A stretch of 64,000 nt of DNA from Halomonas sp. GD1P12 (GTDB lineage Bacteria; Pseudomonadota; Gammaproteobacteria; Pseudomonadales; Halomonadaceae), in the NCBI RefSeq assembly GCF_025725645.1, contig NZ_CP107007.1, positions 682,001 through 746,000 on the forward strand, written 5' to 3'. Of this stretch, positions 8,727-16,788 are shown one piece after another (the stretch's first letter is position 1; each line of letters starts with the position of its first letter). The notes beneath the pieces were generated by a model. That model did not search any database. It saw only the letters and a program-made list of their open reading frames with translations, and was not told the origin of the DNA. The position numbers were made by a program, and so were the translations under genes.

Positions 8727-10223
8727 ATGGCGTCCTCGATTCCGCTTGCGAGTATTCAGCTAAAGAGCGCGACGATCAGCTTCGATGATCGCTTCACCCT
8801 GAGCGAGGTCGACTGGACCATCGAACCCGACCAGCACTGGGTGATCACCGGCGCCAACGGTTCCGGCAAATCGGCGCTGGCGGCGGCGCTGGCCGGCGTT
8901 GGAAAGCTGGAGGCGGGCAGCATCGAGGGTCTTCCCAAGCGCGTCGGGCTGGTCTCCTTCGAGGCGCAGGCCGAACTCATCGCCGCGGAGCTTAAAAAGG
9001 ACGACGCCGACATCATGGATGTCGTATCGCTGGGCACGCCGGTCAGGGAGATGATTTTTGATTACTGCCGGGATGTTGAGCTTGCCGAGCAACTGGTCGA
9101 AAAGTTTGGCCTGGCGCCGCTGCTGGAGCGCGCCTTTCGCAAGCTCTCGACGGGGGAGACCCGCAAGGTCATGCTGATTCGGGCGCTGGCCAACGAGCCG
9201 GCGCTTTTGATTCTGGACGAGCCGTTCGATGGCCTCGACGCCGACACGCTCGCCATGCTCCAGGCACACCTGGCCGCCATCGTCGAGCGCGTGCCCATGG
9301 TGCTGGTGCTCAATCGCTTCGACGAGATGCCGGATTTCATCACCCATGTGGCCTATCTGGACAAGGAGCGCCCCGCACCGGTGAAAGGTAGTAAAAAGCG
9401 TGGCGAAGGCGGGCGGCTGGCGTTCACGGTCGACCGCCAGGATGAAGCGGCTTACAACGAGCTTTATCAGCTGCTGCATTTGAAAACCAGCGATTTGCGC
9501 GTGCCCGAGGCGGACCCTGCCAGCCAGCTGCCGGCGCTCGACCCGAGCCAGCCGCTGGTCAAACTCACACAAGCGACGATCCGCTACGGCGATACCCTGA
9601 TCGTCGACCGCCTCGACTGGACGATCGAGCAAGGCCAGCACTGGCAGCTCAGTGGCCCCAACGGTAGTGGCAAGACCTGCGTGCTCTCCTTGATCACAGG
9701 CGACCACCCGCAGTGTTACACCAACGATATCTTCGTGTTCGGCTTCAAGCGCGGCAGCGGCGAGAGTATCTGGCAGATCAAGCAGTTCATCGGCTACGTC
9801 TCCACCGCCCTTCAGTGGGAGTATCGCGTCAGCACCAGCTGCAAGAACGTCGTCATTTCGGGCTTCCATGACAGTATCGGTGTGTATACCAAGGCCACCG
9901 ATCAGCAAAAACGAATCGCCGATCAGTGGCTTGAGCTACTGGGCATGAGCGCGCGGGCGGATCAGCCGTTCAACAAGCTCTCCTACGGCGACCAGCGGCT
10001 TTTATTGATTGCCCGGGCCATGGTCAAACACCCGCCGCTTCTGATCCTCGACGAGCCCTGCCTGGGTCTGGACGACATGAACCGCCAGCTGGTGCTCGCG
10101 CTGATCGAGAAAATCTGTGAAGGCGGCGAAACCACGGTGCTTTACGTCAATCACCACACCGAAGACCGCATCAAGGAGATCGACAATCACCTGACGCTGG
10201 AGAAACTCAGCGCTGTTTCATAA
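8727..10223 (+). CDS. modF: tandem-ABC ATP-binding protein, ModF-like
   Basis: Protein of 498 residues with two ABC ATPase domains in one chain and no membrane segment. Walker A: GANGSGKSALA (~45) and GPNGSGKTCVL (~320). Signature/Walker B: LSTGETRKVMLIRALANEP with LLILDEPFDGLD, and LSYGDQRLLLIARAMV with LLILDEPCLGLD. Length and order match E. coli ModF (490 residues), which is encoded next to modABC but whose role is unclear. Here no molybdate transporter gene is adjacent, so a link to molybdenum is only by homology; xanthine dehydrogenase, a molybdoenzyme, would fit the purine context. ATG at 8727 has GAAGGAG eight bases upstream. Confidence 0.8.
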   Translation: MASSIPLASIQLKSATISFDDRFTLSEVDWTIEPDQHWVITGANGSGKSALAAALAGVGKLEAGSIEGLPKRVGLVSFEAQAELIAAELKKDDADIMDVVSLGTPVREMIFDYCRDVELAEQLVEKFGLAPLLERAFRKLSTGETRKVMLIRALANEPALLILDEPFDGLDADTLAMLQAHLAAIVERVPMVLVLNRFDEMPDFITHVAYLDKERPAPVKGSKKRGEGGRLAFTVDRQDEAAYNELYQLLHLKTSDLRVPEADPASQLPALDPSQPLVKLTQATIRYGDTLIVDRLDWTIEQGQHWQLSGPNGSGKTCVLSLITGDHPQCYTNDIFVFGFKRGSGESIWQIKQFIGYVSTALQWEYRVSTSCKNVVISGFHDSIGVYTKATDQQKRIADQWLELLGMSARADQPFNKLSYGDQRLLLIARAMVKHPPLLILDEPCLGLDDMNRQLVLALIEKICEGGETTVLYVNHHTEDRIKEIDNHLTLEKLSAVS

Positions 10224-10309
10224 CGCCTCACCTAAACCCTCACGCGATAGGGGTAAAGAGCAGCCTCGGCATTGCGCCGCGGGGTGAATAGCGAACTGTC
10301 GCTAAATCG

Positions 10310-10645
10310 TCAGCGGCCAAAAAAGCGGCGCCAAAAGCCGCGTTTTGGCTCCGAGGGCTTTGGCGTGCGCCGCGCGAGGTACTCGCCGTAGCAGTCGGGG
10401 AAGTGCGTTTGGCACCAGTCGGCAAGCTCGGCCGCGGTGGCTGGATGGCGCGTCGGCGCCGAGTTTGAATAGAGCGATAGCGCCTCGCCCGCACCGAACG
10501 CCTGCCAGAGTAGCGCGATATAAGTGCTCCCAGCGCCAATGCTCGAGGCGGCGCCGTAGCCTTCGGCATCGCTCAGGGCGCGATAGCCCGAGCGCGTGAC
10601 GACCCCTTTGGCGAACGCCTGCTGGTGCGATGGCAACGTATTCAT
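10310..10645 (-). CDS. small hypothetical protein
   Basis: Possible protein of 111 residues that I do not recognise. It has an alanine/glycine-rich middle (GAASSIGAGSTYIALLWQAFGAGEALSLY) and a basic tail (KRGFWRRFFGR) after a PKPSEPK linker. No Shine-Dalgarno sequence stands before the ATG at 10645, so the start, and even whether it is expressed, is uncertain. It sits alone between convergent modF and the NCS1 permease operon. The opposite strand over this stretch shows no better candidate, and the even codon use supports a real but minor gene. Confidence 0.5.
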   Translation of the reverse strand: MNTLPSHQQAFAKGVVTRSGYRALSDAEGYGAASSIGAGSTYIALLWQAFGAGEALSLYSNSAPTRHPATAAELADWCQTHFPDCYGEYLARRTPKPSEPKRGFWRRFFGR

Positions 10646-10762
10646 GCGAGTGATAGCGTTCTTAAGCGATGTTCTTGAGCGATGCTATGAAACGATGCCC
10701 TTAAGCGATGACGGCAGGTGAGGTAGTGCGTAAAGGCGTTGCAGAGCATAAATCGATCCGTA

Positions 10763-10797
10763 AAAAAGCGCCGCCGGCCCGGGCCGGTGGCGCTTTT
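10763..10797 (-). terminator. rho-independent terminator of the NCS1 permease genes
   Basis: Near-perfect palindrome AAAAGCGCCGCCGGCCC / GGGCCGGTGGCGCTTTT. The run of A on the plus strand gives a U-tract for the minus-strand transcript ending at 10828. Confidence 0.85.
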
Positions 10798-10827
10798 GGG
10801 CTTACCTCAACGCGCAACGTGTGCGCC

Positions 10828-12306
10828 TCAGGTGGTCTGGTGAGCGCCGATGGCAGGGGCCGCCTTGAAATTGCGCATCAGCACGTAGTAAATCAGCCCG
10901 CCCAAACCGGCACCGATCAGCCAGCCGTAGCCGCCAAGCCCGGAAAGCGCGGGTACCAGCACGGTGGAAAGCGAGAACGCCGCCGCCCCCACGAAGGCGA
11001 TCAGTGCGCGCTTGTTCCAGCCCTTGGTGTAGTAGTAGGCGCTGTTGCGCTCGGAAGAGAAGAGCTCCTCCATGTTCAGGTGCTGGCGCTTGATCAGGTA
11101 GTAGTCCACCACGATGATCCCGTAGAAGGGCGCTACTACCGCGCCAAGCGCGTTGACGAAGCCCGGCACGCCGATCTGGCTGATCACCGATACCCACAGC
11201 GCGCCGACGAAAAACGCGATGATCGCGGTGATCAAGCCGCCGGTCTTGAAGCTGATCCTGCTGGGGAACAGGTTCGCCAGGTCATACGCCGGCGGGATGA
11301 AGTTGGCCACCAGGTTGATGCCGACGGTCGCGGCGAAGAAGGTCAGCGCGGCGACGATGGTCAGTGGCAAGGAGTCCACCCGCTCGACGATGTCTGCCGG
11401 GTTGGTCAGCGCCTCGCCGAACAGCACCAGCGTGCCGGCGGTGATGATCAGCGCGATGAAGGAGAAAAACGCCACGTTCAGCGGCAGGCCCAACAGGTTG
11501 CCAAGCTTCATCTGCCGCTCGGTTTTCACGAAGCGGGTGAAGTCACCGAAGTTGATCACTACCGCCGCGAAGTAGGCGATCATGGTGCCGACAATGGCGA
11601 AAAACGCCGCCACGGCGCCACCATCCGGCTCGCCGCTGCCGCTGAAAATGGTGCCGATGGCAGGCAAAAGCTCATCGCCGGCCTGGTACCAGACCACGCC
11701 CATCAGCACCAGCATGACCACGTAAACGAGCGGCCCCGCCCAGTTCAAAAAGTGCTTGATGCGCTCGATTCCCTGCCAGAAGATCGCGATCTGAAACACC
11801 CACACGATCACGAACGACACCCAGGCCACCGGGGAGAGCCCCAAAAAGCTTGCGCCGCTCGGCTCACCAATGAAGGCGGTGATCAATAGCGCCACCGCCG
11901 TCGAAGCGAAGTAGGTCTGCACGCCGTACCAGAATATACCCACGATGGCGCGCAGCATGGCGGGCAGGTTGGCGCCGCGCACCCCAAGGCTCGCCCGCAC
12001 CATGACCGGAAACGGAATGCCGTATTTCACGCTGGGCTTGCCGGTCAGGTTGACCAGAAACATCACCACCACGCCGGCGAGAATGATCGCCGCCATCACC
12101 GCCCAGCCGTTCAGGCCATACGTTAGAAAAAGCGACGCGGCCAGGGTATAGCCGAACAGGCTCTGAATGTCGTTGGACCAGACGTTGAAGATCTCGAAGG
12201 CGCCCCAGCTACGCGCCTCGGGCTTTAACGGGGCGAGGTCTTCGTTGTAAAGGCTTGGGTCGATACGCTTGATATCGAGTCCACTCGGGGACGGTTGCTC
12301 ATGCAT
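10828..12306 (-). CDS. NCS1 family nucleobase/ureide permease
   Basis: Inner-membrane protein of 492 residues with ~12 hydrophobic segments and the NCS1 (nucleobase:cation symporter-1) signature near the N-terminus, NVWSNDIQSLFGYTLAASLFLTYGLN. The intracellular motif VKYGIPFPVMVRASLGVRGANLP (residues ~93-115) and IIVVDYYLIKRQHLNMEELF near the end are also typical. The family imports allantoin, uracil, cytosine or hydantoins. The substrate here is probably a purine-pathway compound because of the neighbours. ATG at 12306 has AGGATG before it. It lies 81 bases after a second NCS1 gene on the same strand. Confidence 0.85.
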   Translation of the reverse strand: MHEQPSPSGLDIKRIDPSLYNEDLAPLKPEARSWGAFEIFNVWSNDIQSLFGYTLAASLFLTYGLNGWAVMAAIILAGVVVMFLVNLTGKPSVKYGIPFPVMVRASLGVRGANLPAMLRAIVGIFWYGVQTYFASTAVALLITAFIGEPSGASFLGLSPVAWVSFVIVWVFQIAIFWQGIERIKHFLNWAGPLVYVVMLVLMGVVWYQAGDELLPAIGTIFSGSGEPDGGAVAAFFAIVGTMIAYFAAVVINFGDFTRFVKTERQMKLGNLLGLPLNVAFFSFIALIITAGTLVLFGEALTNPADIVERVDSLPLTIVAALTFFAATVGINLVANFIPPAYDLANLFPSRISFKTGGLITAIIAFFVGALWVSVISQIGVPGFVNALGAVVAPFYGIIVVDYYLIKRQHLNMEELFSSERNSAYYYTKGWNKRALIAFVGAAAFSLSTVLVPALSGLGGYGWLIGAGLGGLIYYVLMRNFKAAPAIGAHQTT

Positions 12307-12387
12307 GGTGACATCCTGTGCGGGTATTTGGCGTTGTGAGTGAAGCGATATAAAAAGGCCGCCCGAGGGCGGCAGGGGGACAAACGA

Positions 12388-13749
12388 TTATTGCGTAAAG
12401 CGTTGGCAGGCGGACCAGCGCGCCATGAGCAGGTAGTACACCGCGCCCGCCGGAATCAGGCTCGCGTACCAGGAGACCGCCGAGAACATCAGTGCGGCGA
12501 CGATCCCCACCGCCATGGCGATCACCGCGGCCAGGTTGACGCCTTTGTAGGGGCCTTGCGGATCGTAGAGCTTGTCGAGATCCAATGTACGCCGGCGAAT
12601 CAGATAGTAATCCACCACCAGAATCGCGAAGATCGGGCCGAGAAAGGCGGAGTAGGTCTGCACGAACAACTGAAGTCCGGCGGCGGATTCCGGCTGCACC
12701 AGCTTCCAGGGAAAGGTGGCGAAGGCCAGCAGGCCGACCAGAATGGAGGCCGTCGGAAAGCGCATCTTGAACACGTCCATCAGCACGTAGGTCGGCGGCA
12801 CCACGTTGTTGAGCACGTTGGTGGTCACCTGAGCGAAGGCGATGAACAAAAGCGTGGTCATCAGAAGCGGCGTGTTATCCACGGCGTTGGCGAATACCTG
12901 GATGGGGTCGGCGGTGCCGGTCGCCTCGGACACCATGTAGCCAATCAGCCCCATGAACAGCGTGCAGGGCAGAATCGACATGGCGTAGATGGTGGTCAAC
13001 AGGCCGCCGCCGGTGCCTTTTTCATGCTCGCGCGAATAGTCGCTGACGTTGAGCATCATGGTGCTGTAGATGCCGAGAAACAGCATCGTCGCGCCCCAGA
13101 ACGGCATGCCCCAGGAGCCTTCCATGGTGAACAGACTCGCCGACAGCTCGTCGCCGTAGCGCTGTACCGTGGCATAGAACATGTAGGTCAGCGAGCACAG
13201 GATAAACGCGCTGCCGATGTTCTCGAGCCACTTGATGCCCTGAAACCCGGTCACCGACAGCGCGATCTGCAGAAGCTGGAAAGCGATGAAGAAAAACACC
13301 AGATTGTCGAAGCCGAACAGCGTGGCTGACACCATGTTCAGCGCCCCCGCGCCGATCCAGCTCTGAAAGCCGTACCACACCACCGCAGGCACCGCGCGAA
13401 CGAGGCCCGGAATGCGCGTGCCGGTGAAGCCGAAAGCGGAGCGCGCCTGCACCATGAAGGGAATGCCGTACTTGTAGCCGGCCGCGCCGTTGATCGCCAG
13501 CGCCACACCGATGACGAAGCAGCCGATGGCGATGGCAAGGGTGGCCTGTAAAAGGTTGAGCGTGCCCACCACGCTCGACCCCATGGCGAAGGTGCCAATC
13601 GACACGCAGCCACCGAACCAGGCCAGAAAGTAGGAGCCGCGTCCCATGATGCGGGTTTGTTGCGGCGCCAGGCTCTCGGCGCCCATCGCTTTTTGGGCGG
13701 CGTCCGCCGGCGGGTGGGATGTTTCCGAGGTCAAACCAGACGTGTTCAT
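12388..13749 (-). CDS. NCS1 family permease, probably allantoin/cytosine-type
   Basis: Inner-membrane protein of 453 residues, ~12 segments, with NCS1 motifs GRGSYFLAWFGGCVSIGTFAMGSS (residues ~36-60), YKYGIPFMVQARSAFGFTGTRIPG and ILVVDYYLIRRRTLDLDKLY. It is clearly diverged from the NCS1 protein downstream, so the pair are not recent duplicates. It may import allantoin or another ureide for the enzymes around it. The ATG at 13749 is preceded by GAGGA. Likely first gene of a two-gene operon ending at 10828. The 192-base gap to the racemase gene holds only a weak TTGTAT half-site at 13858. Confidence 0.85.
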   Translation of the reverse strand: MNTSGLTSETSHPPADAAQKAMGAESLAPQQTRIMGRGSYFLAWFGGCVSIGTFAMGSSVVGTLNLLQATLAIAIGCFVIGVALAINGAAGYKYGIPFMVQARSAFGFTGTRIPGLVRAVPAVVWYGFQSWIGAGALNMVSATLFGFDNLVFFFIAFQLLQIALSVTGFQGIKWLENIGSAFILCSLTYMFYATVQRYGDELSASLFTMEGSWGMPFWGATMLFLGIYSTMMLNVSDYSREHEKGTGGGLLTTIYAMSILPCTLFMGLIGYMVSEATGTADPIQVFANAVDNTPLLMTTLLFIAFAQVTTNVLNNVVPPTYVLMDVFKMRFPTASILVGLLAFATFPWKLVQPESAAGLQLFVQTYSAFLGPIFAILVVDYYLIRRRTLDLDKLYDPQGPYKGVNLAAVIAMAVGIVAALMFSAVSWYASLIPAGAVYYLLMARWSACQRFTQ

Positions 13750-13941
13750 CGTACCGTCCTCGCAAGATATTCGATGTTATAGTTTTGCCCGATGGCTCGG
13801 GCGACGCTTGCGGCGTGGCGTGCTAACGGTGTTCGTATTGTCGTTATGGATGCTGCTTGTATCGATAAAACGGTACTGCTGTATCAGCGATTCTGCCTGC
13901 TTGGCGCTGCTTCGTAATTAACGGTTGCCTGGTGATGAGCG

Positions 13942-14697
13942 CTAAGCGCCTGGCGGCAGCTCGAGGTTCGAATAGTCGCTGAACCTGCCGGTAAAAGTTT
14001 TCGCGCGCGGGTAGTCCAGATCGCCGTGCTTGCTGGTATGAAGGCCAAGCCCCACCAGCGACTCGGCAAGCTTCAGTGCGGCGCTGACGCCTTCGACGAC
14101 CGGAAGGCCCACCTCGCGGCTGATCGCCTGGGTCAAATTCGCCATGCCGCCGCAGCCCAGTACGATGGCGCCGATACCGTCCTCATCGCGAGCTCGGCAG
14201 CACTCGGCCACGATGCGCTTGAAGGCCGCGTCCGGGTCGTGTTCGAGATCGAGCACCGGAATTTCCGCGGCGCGAATGCGCCGGCAGTGGTGGCTAAAAC
14301 CGTACTGCTCTAAAAGATGCTCGGCGATGATGCCGGTGCGCCCCAGCGTGGTGACGATCGAAAAGCGCGTGCTGATCAGGGTCGCCAGGTGAAACCCGGC
14401 CTCGGCGATGCCGATCACCGGCGCGCGGGTTAGCTCGCGGGCGGCCAGAAGCCCGGGGTCGCCAAAGCAGGCCACGATATAGGCATCGATCCCGCCTTCG
14501 CGCTCGCCCTTGAGCACCTCCTCGGCCACGCCCACGGCGCTCACCGCCTCGTCGAAATGGCTTTCGATCGATACCGGCCCGGCCTCGGGCTGTGTGGCGC
14601 TCAGCACGGTGCCTTCGCTTTTCAGAGCTTCGGCGGCGCGATGAATGGCTTGGGTCATCGAGGCGGTCGTGTTGGGATTGATGATGCGTATATGCAC
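13942..14697 (-). CDS. hpxA: allantoin racemase (Asp/Glu/hydantoin racemase family)
   Basis: Protein of 251 residues in the aspartate/glutamate/hydantoin racemase family. N-terminal INPNTTASMTQAI (residues 6-18) is the usual start of hydantoin/allantoin racemases. The two catalytic cysteines of the two-base mechanism are in VACFGDPGL (~residue 81) and VLGCGGMANL (~residue 183). It should interconvert (R)- and (S)-allantoin so that all allantoin can be opened by the stereospecific allantoinase encoded divergently at 14953. The start is GTG at 14697. A TTGTATACGA palindrome lies 36 bases upstream. Confidence 0.87.
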   Translation of the reverse strand: MHIRIINPNTTASMTQAIHRAAEALKSEGTVLSATQPEAGPVSIESHFDEAVSAVGVAEEVLKGEREGGIDAYIVACFGDPGLLAARELTRAPVIGIAEAGFHLATLISTRFSIVTTLGRTGIIAEHLLEQYGFSHHCRRIRAAEIPVLDLEHDPDAAFKRIVAECCRARDEDGIGAIVLGCGGMANLTQAISREVGLPVVEGVSAALKLAESLVGLGLHTSKHGDLDYPRAKTFTGRFSDYSNLELPPGA

Positions 14698-14733
14698 GTT
14701 GAGCGACTCACAGGTAAACGATTAAAAGTCATC

Positions 14734-14743
14734 TTGTATACGA
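14734..14743. promoter_or_regulatory. TTGTATACAA-type operator (site 2) before the racemase gene
   Basis: TTGTATACGA, nine of ten bases to the palindrome, 36 bases before the GTG start of the racemase gene on the minus strand. Confidence 0.55.
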
Positions 14744-14909
14744 AAATAAGGCGCTTTAAATCACGGCGCAACCCTTTTAACGTTGAACCATAGTGTAAGA
14801 CCCAAACGTCTCGCAGCACGGTATAAGCGCTTTGAGAAAGCGTTGAAACATGGCGAATGAAAGCTGTTGGATTGCTAGCGCGTTGCGACCGGGCGTCGAA
14901 CTGTTTACC

Positions 14910-14919
14910 TTGTATACAA
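14910..14919. promoter_or_regulatory. TTGTATACAA operator (site 3) before puuE
   Basis: Perfect palindrome TTGTATACAA, 33 bases before the puuE ATG. With site 2 it brackets the racemase-puuE divergent promoter region. Confidence 0.6.
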
Positions 14920-14952
14920 AGAAGTCCCGCCAACAATCAGGGAGATACCACG

Positions 14953-15897
14953 ATGTCCACGAAAGAGCAGACCGCCAGTTTCTATCCGCGCGACCTGGTC
15001 GGCTACGGGCAAAAGACGCCCCACGCCAACTGGCCTGGCAAGGCAAAAATCGCCGTACAGTTCGTGCTTAACTATGAAGAGGGCGGGGAAAACTCGGTGC
15101 TGCATGGCGACGTCGGCTCCGAGCAGTTTCTTTCCGAGATCATCGGGGCAGCGAGCTACAGCTCGCGCCATCTCAGCATGGAGTCGATCTATGAATACGG
15201 CTCGCGCTCAGGCGTCTGGCGTATCCTGCGTGAATTCGAGCGTCGCGGTCTGCCGCTGACCGTGTTCGGCGTGGCCATGGCGCTGGAGCGCCACCCGGAA
15301 GTGGCCCACGCTTTCAAGGAGCTGGGCCACGAAATTGCCTGCCATGGCTACCGTTGGATCCACTATCAGGAAGTGCCCGAACACATCGAACGCGACCACC
15401 TGCAAAAGGCGATGGATATCTTCGAGCGCCTTTATGGCGAGAAGCCCGAGGGCTGGTACACCGGTCGCGACAGCCCCAACACCCGGCGGCTGGTGGTCGA
15501 CGAAGGAAGCTTTTTGTATGACAGTGACTACTACGGCGACGACCTGCCGTTCTGGAGCCGCGTGACCGACAGCCAGGGCAGCGATCATAACCATCTGATC
15601 GTGCCCTATACGCTCGACACCAACGACATGCGCTTCGCCTCGCCGCAGGGCTTCAACACCTCGGATCACTTCTTTAGTTATCTGCGCGACGCCTTCGACG
15701 TCCTCTACGCCGAAGGCGACGAAGCGCCTAAAATGCTCTCCGTGGGCATGCACTGCCGCCTGCTGGGACGCCCCGGGCGCTTTCGCGCGCTGCAGCGCTT
15801 TCTGGACCACATCGAAGCCCACGACCGCGTCTGGGTGACGCGCCGTGTGGACATCGCCCGCCACTGGGCCGAGCACCACCCGGCGCCGGCACTTTAA
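14953..15897 (+). CDS. puuE: allantoinase PuuE
   Basis: Protein of 314 residues of the polysaccharide-deacetylase fold, the metal-independent allantoinase unrelated to AllB (amidohydrolase). It opens the hydantoin ring of allantoin to allantoate. Typical segments: FYPRDLVGYGQKTPHANWPG at the N-terminus, FVLNYEEGGENSVLHGD, GHEIACHGYRWIHY and GWYTGRDSPNTRRL. ATG at 14953 has GGGAG eight bases upstream; a longer frame from 14857 would run through the operator palindrome and is rejected. Followed after 20 bases by an RpiR regulator gene, probably in the same transcript. Confidence 0.95.
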   Translation: MSTKEQTASFYPRDLVGYGQKTPHANWPGKAKIAVQFVLNYEEGGENSVLHGDVGSEQFLSEIIGAASYSSRHLSMESIYEYGSRSGVWRILREFERRGLPLTVFGVAMALERHPEVAHAFKELGHEIACHGYRWIHYQEVPEHIERDHLQKAMDIFERLYGEKPEGWYTGRDSPNTRRLVVDEGSFLYDSDYYGDDLPFWSRVTDSQGSDHNHLIVPYTLDTNDMRFASPQGFNTSDHFFSYLRDAFDVLYAEGDEAPKMLSVGMHCRLLGRPGRFRALQRFLDHIEAHDRVWVTRRVDIARHWAEHHPAPAL

Positions 15898-15917
15898 CCT
15901 TATCCGTTTGGAGAGCC

Positions 15918-16781
15918 ATGACGCCCCATATAGGACAGCGCATCGCCGCCCAGTTCGAATCGCTTAGCGCTCAGGAACAGCGGGTGGCGAGCTTCATTCT
16001 GGATCACTTCGACGATCTGGCCGTCTACAGTGCCGCGGACCTGGCGCGGCTGACCGGCGTGTCGAAATCGACCGTTAGCCGCCTGTTCAAGCGGCTGGGG
16101 TTCGAGAGCTTTCGCAACGTCAAAACGCACGCCCGTCAGCTTCGAAACCTGGGCGTGCCGCTGGTCATCGAATCCGATGCCATGGCAGAGGAAGGCGGGG
16201 GCGCCCTGGCGCGTCACCTTCAGCGCGAGCAGGAAAACCTACAGCGCGGCTTGGGCCGGTTGGATACGGGCGATATAGCGAGCGCAGTCGACGCGCTTTG
16301 CTCGGCGCGCCAGGTAGTGGTGATGGGATTTCGCAACAGCTACCCCTTGGCACTACACTTTCGCCAGCAGCTGATCCAGGCACGGGCTCAGGTGCGTCTG
16401 GCCCCACAGCCCAACCAGTCGCTTGCCGAGGAAATCGTCGATCTCACCACCGACGACGTCGTGGTGCTGTTCGGTTTTCGCCGGCGGCCGAAAGGGTTTG
16501 ACTCCCTGGTTGAAACGCTCGAGCGCTCGTCCCCCCGCGTTCTTTTGGTGGGTGACCCTACGGCCGTTGCCTTTGCCTCGCGGGTCGATTGGTTTTTAGA
16601 AACACCCCTTGAAAGTATTTCGGCCTTTGATAGCTACGCCACGGCTAATAGTTTGATCGCGTTGATCGCCAACGCTTGCCTTCATGAAGGTCTGGCAGAA
16701 GGCCGTAAGCGGATCAACGCGATTAGTGAAAGCTACGATGCGCTCGACGAACTCGAGCGCTCCGCTTTCACCTTCGACTAG
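15918..16781 (+). CDS. RpiR/MurR family transcriptional regulator
   Basis: Protein of 287 residues: an N-terminal HTH_6 domain (residues ~1-80, ARLTGVSKSTVSRLFKRLGFESF) and a C-terminal SIS domain (~125-260, VVVMGFRNSYPLALHFRQQL). SIS domains usually sense phosphosugars, but RpiR members in purine gene clusters are known. ATG at 15918 is preceded by GGAGAG. It follows puuE after 20 bases and converges on the YfcC-type carrier gene, whose stop is seven bases away. It probably regulates this carrier or the ureide genes; the target cannot be read from the sequence. Confidence 0.85.
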   Translation: MTPHIGQRIAAQFESLSAQEQRVASFILDHFDDLAVYSAADLARLTGVSKSTVSRLFKRLGFESFRNVKTHARQLRNLGVPLVIESDAMAEEGGGALARHLQREQENLQRGLGRLDTGDIASAVDALCSARQVVVMGFRNSYPLALHFRQQLIQARAQVRLAPQPNQSLAEEIVDLTTDDVVVLFGFRRRPKGFDSLVETLERSSPRVLLVGDPTAVAFASRVDWFLETPLESISAFDSYATANSLIALIANACLHEGLAEGRKRINAISESYDALDELERSAFTFD

Positions 16782-16788
16782 CCGTATC

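Noticed and set aside
9885..9892. TGTATACC inside modF as a GntR operator
   Set aside because: Only a partial match, located in the middle of a coding region.
10708..11889. Plus-strand frames antisense to both NCS1 permeases (10708-11889 and 12340-13329)
   Set aside because: Their translations are low-complexity (H, R, G, D rich); the opposite strand encodes clear 12-helix permeases.
13858..13867. TTGTATCGAT before the NCS1 gene as an operator copy
   Set aside because: Only the left half matches the palindrome and the spacing to the start codon differs from the four good sites.
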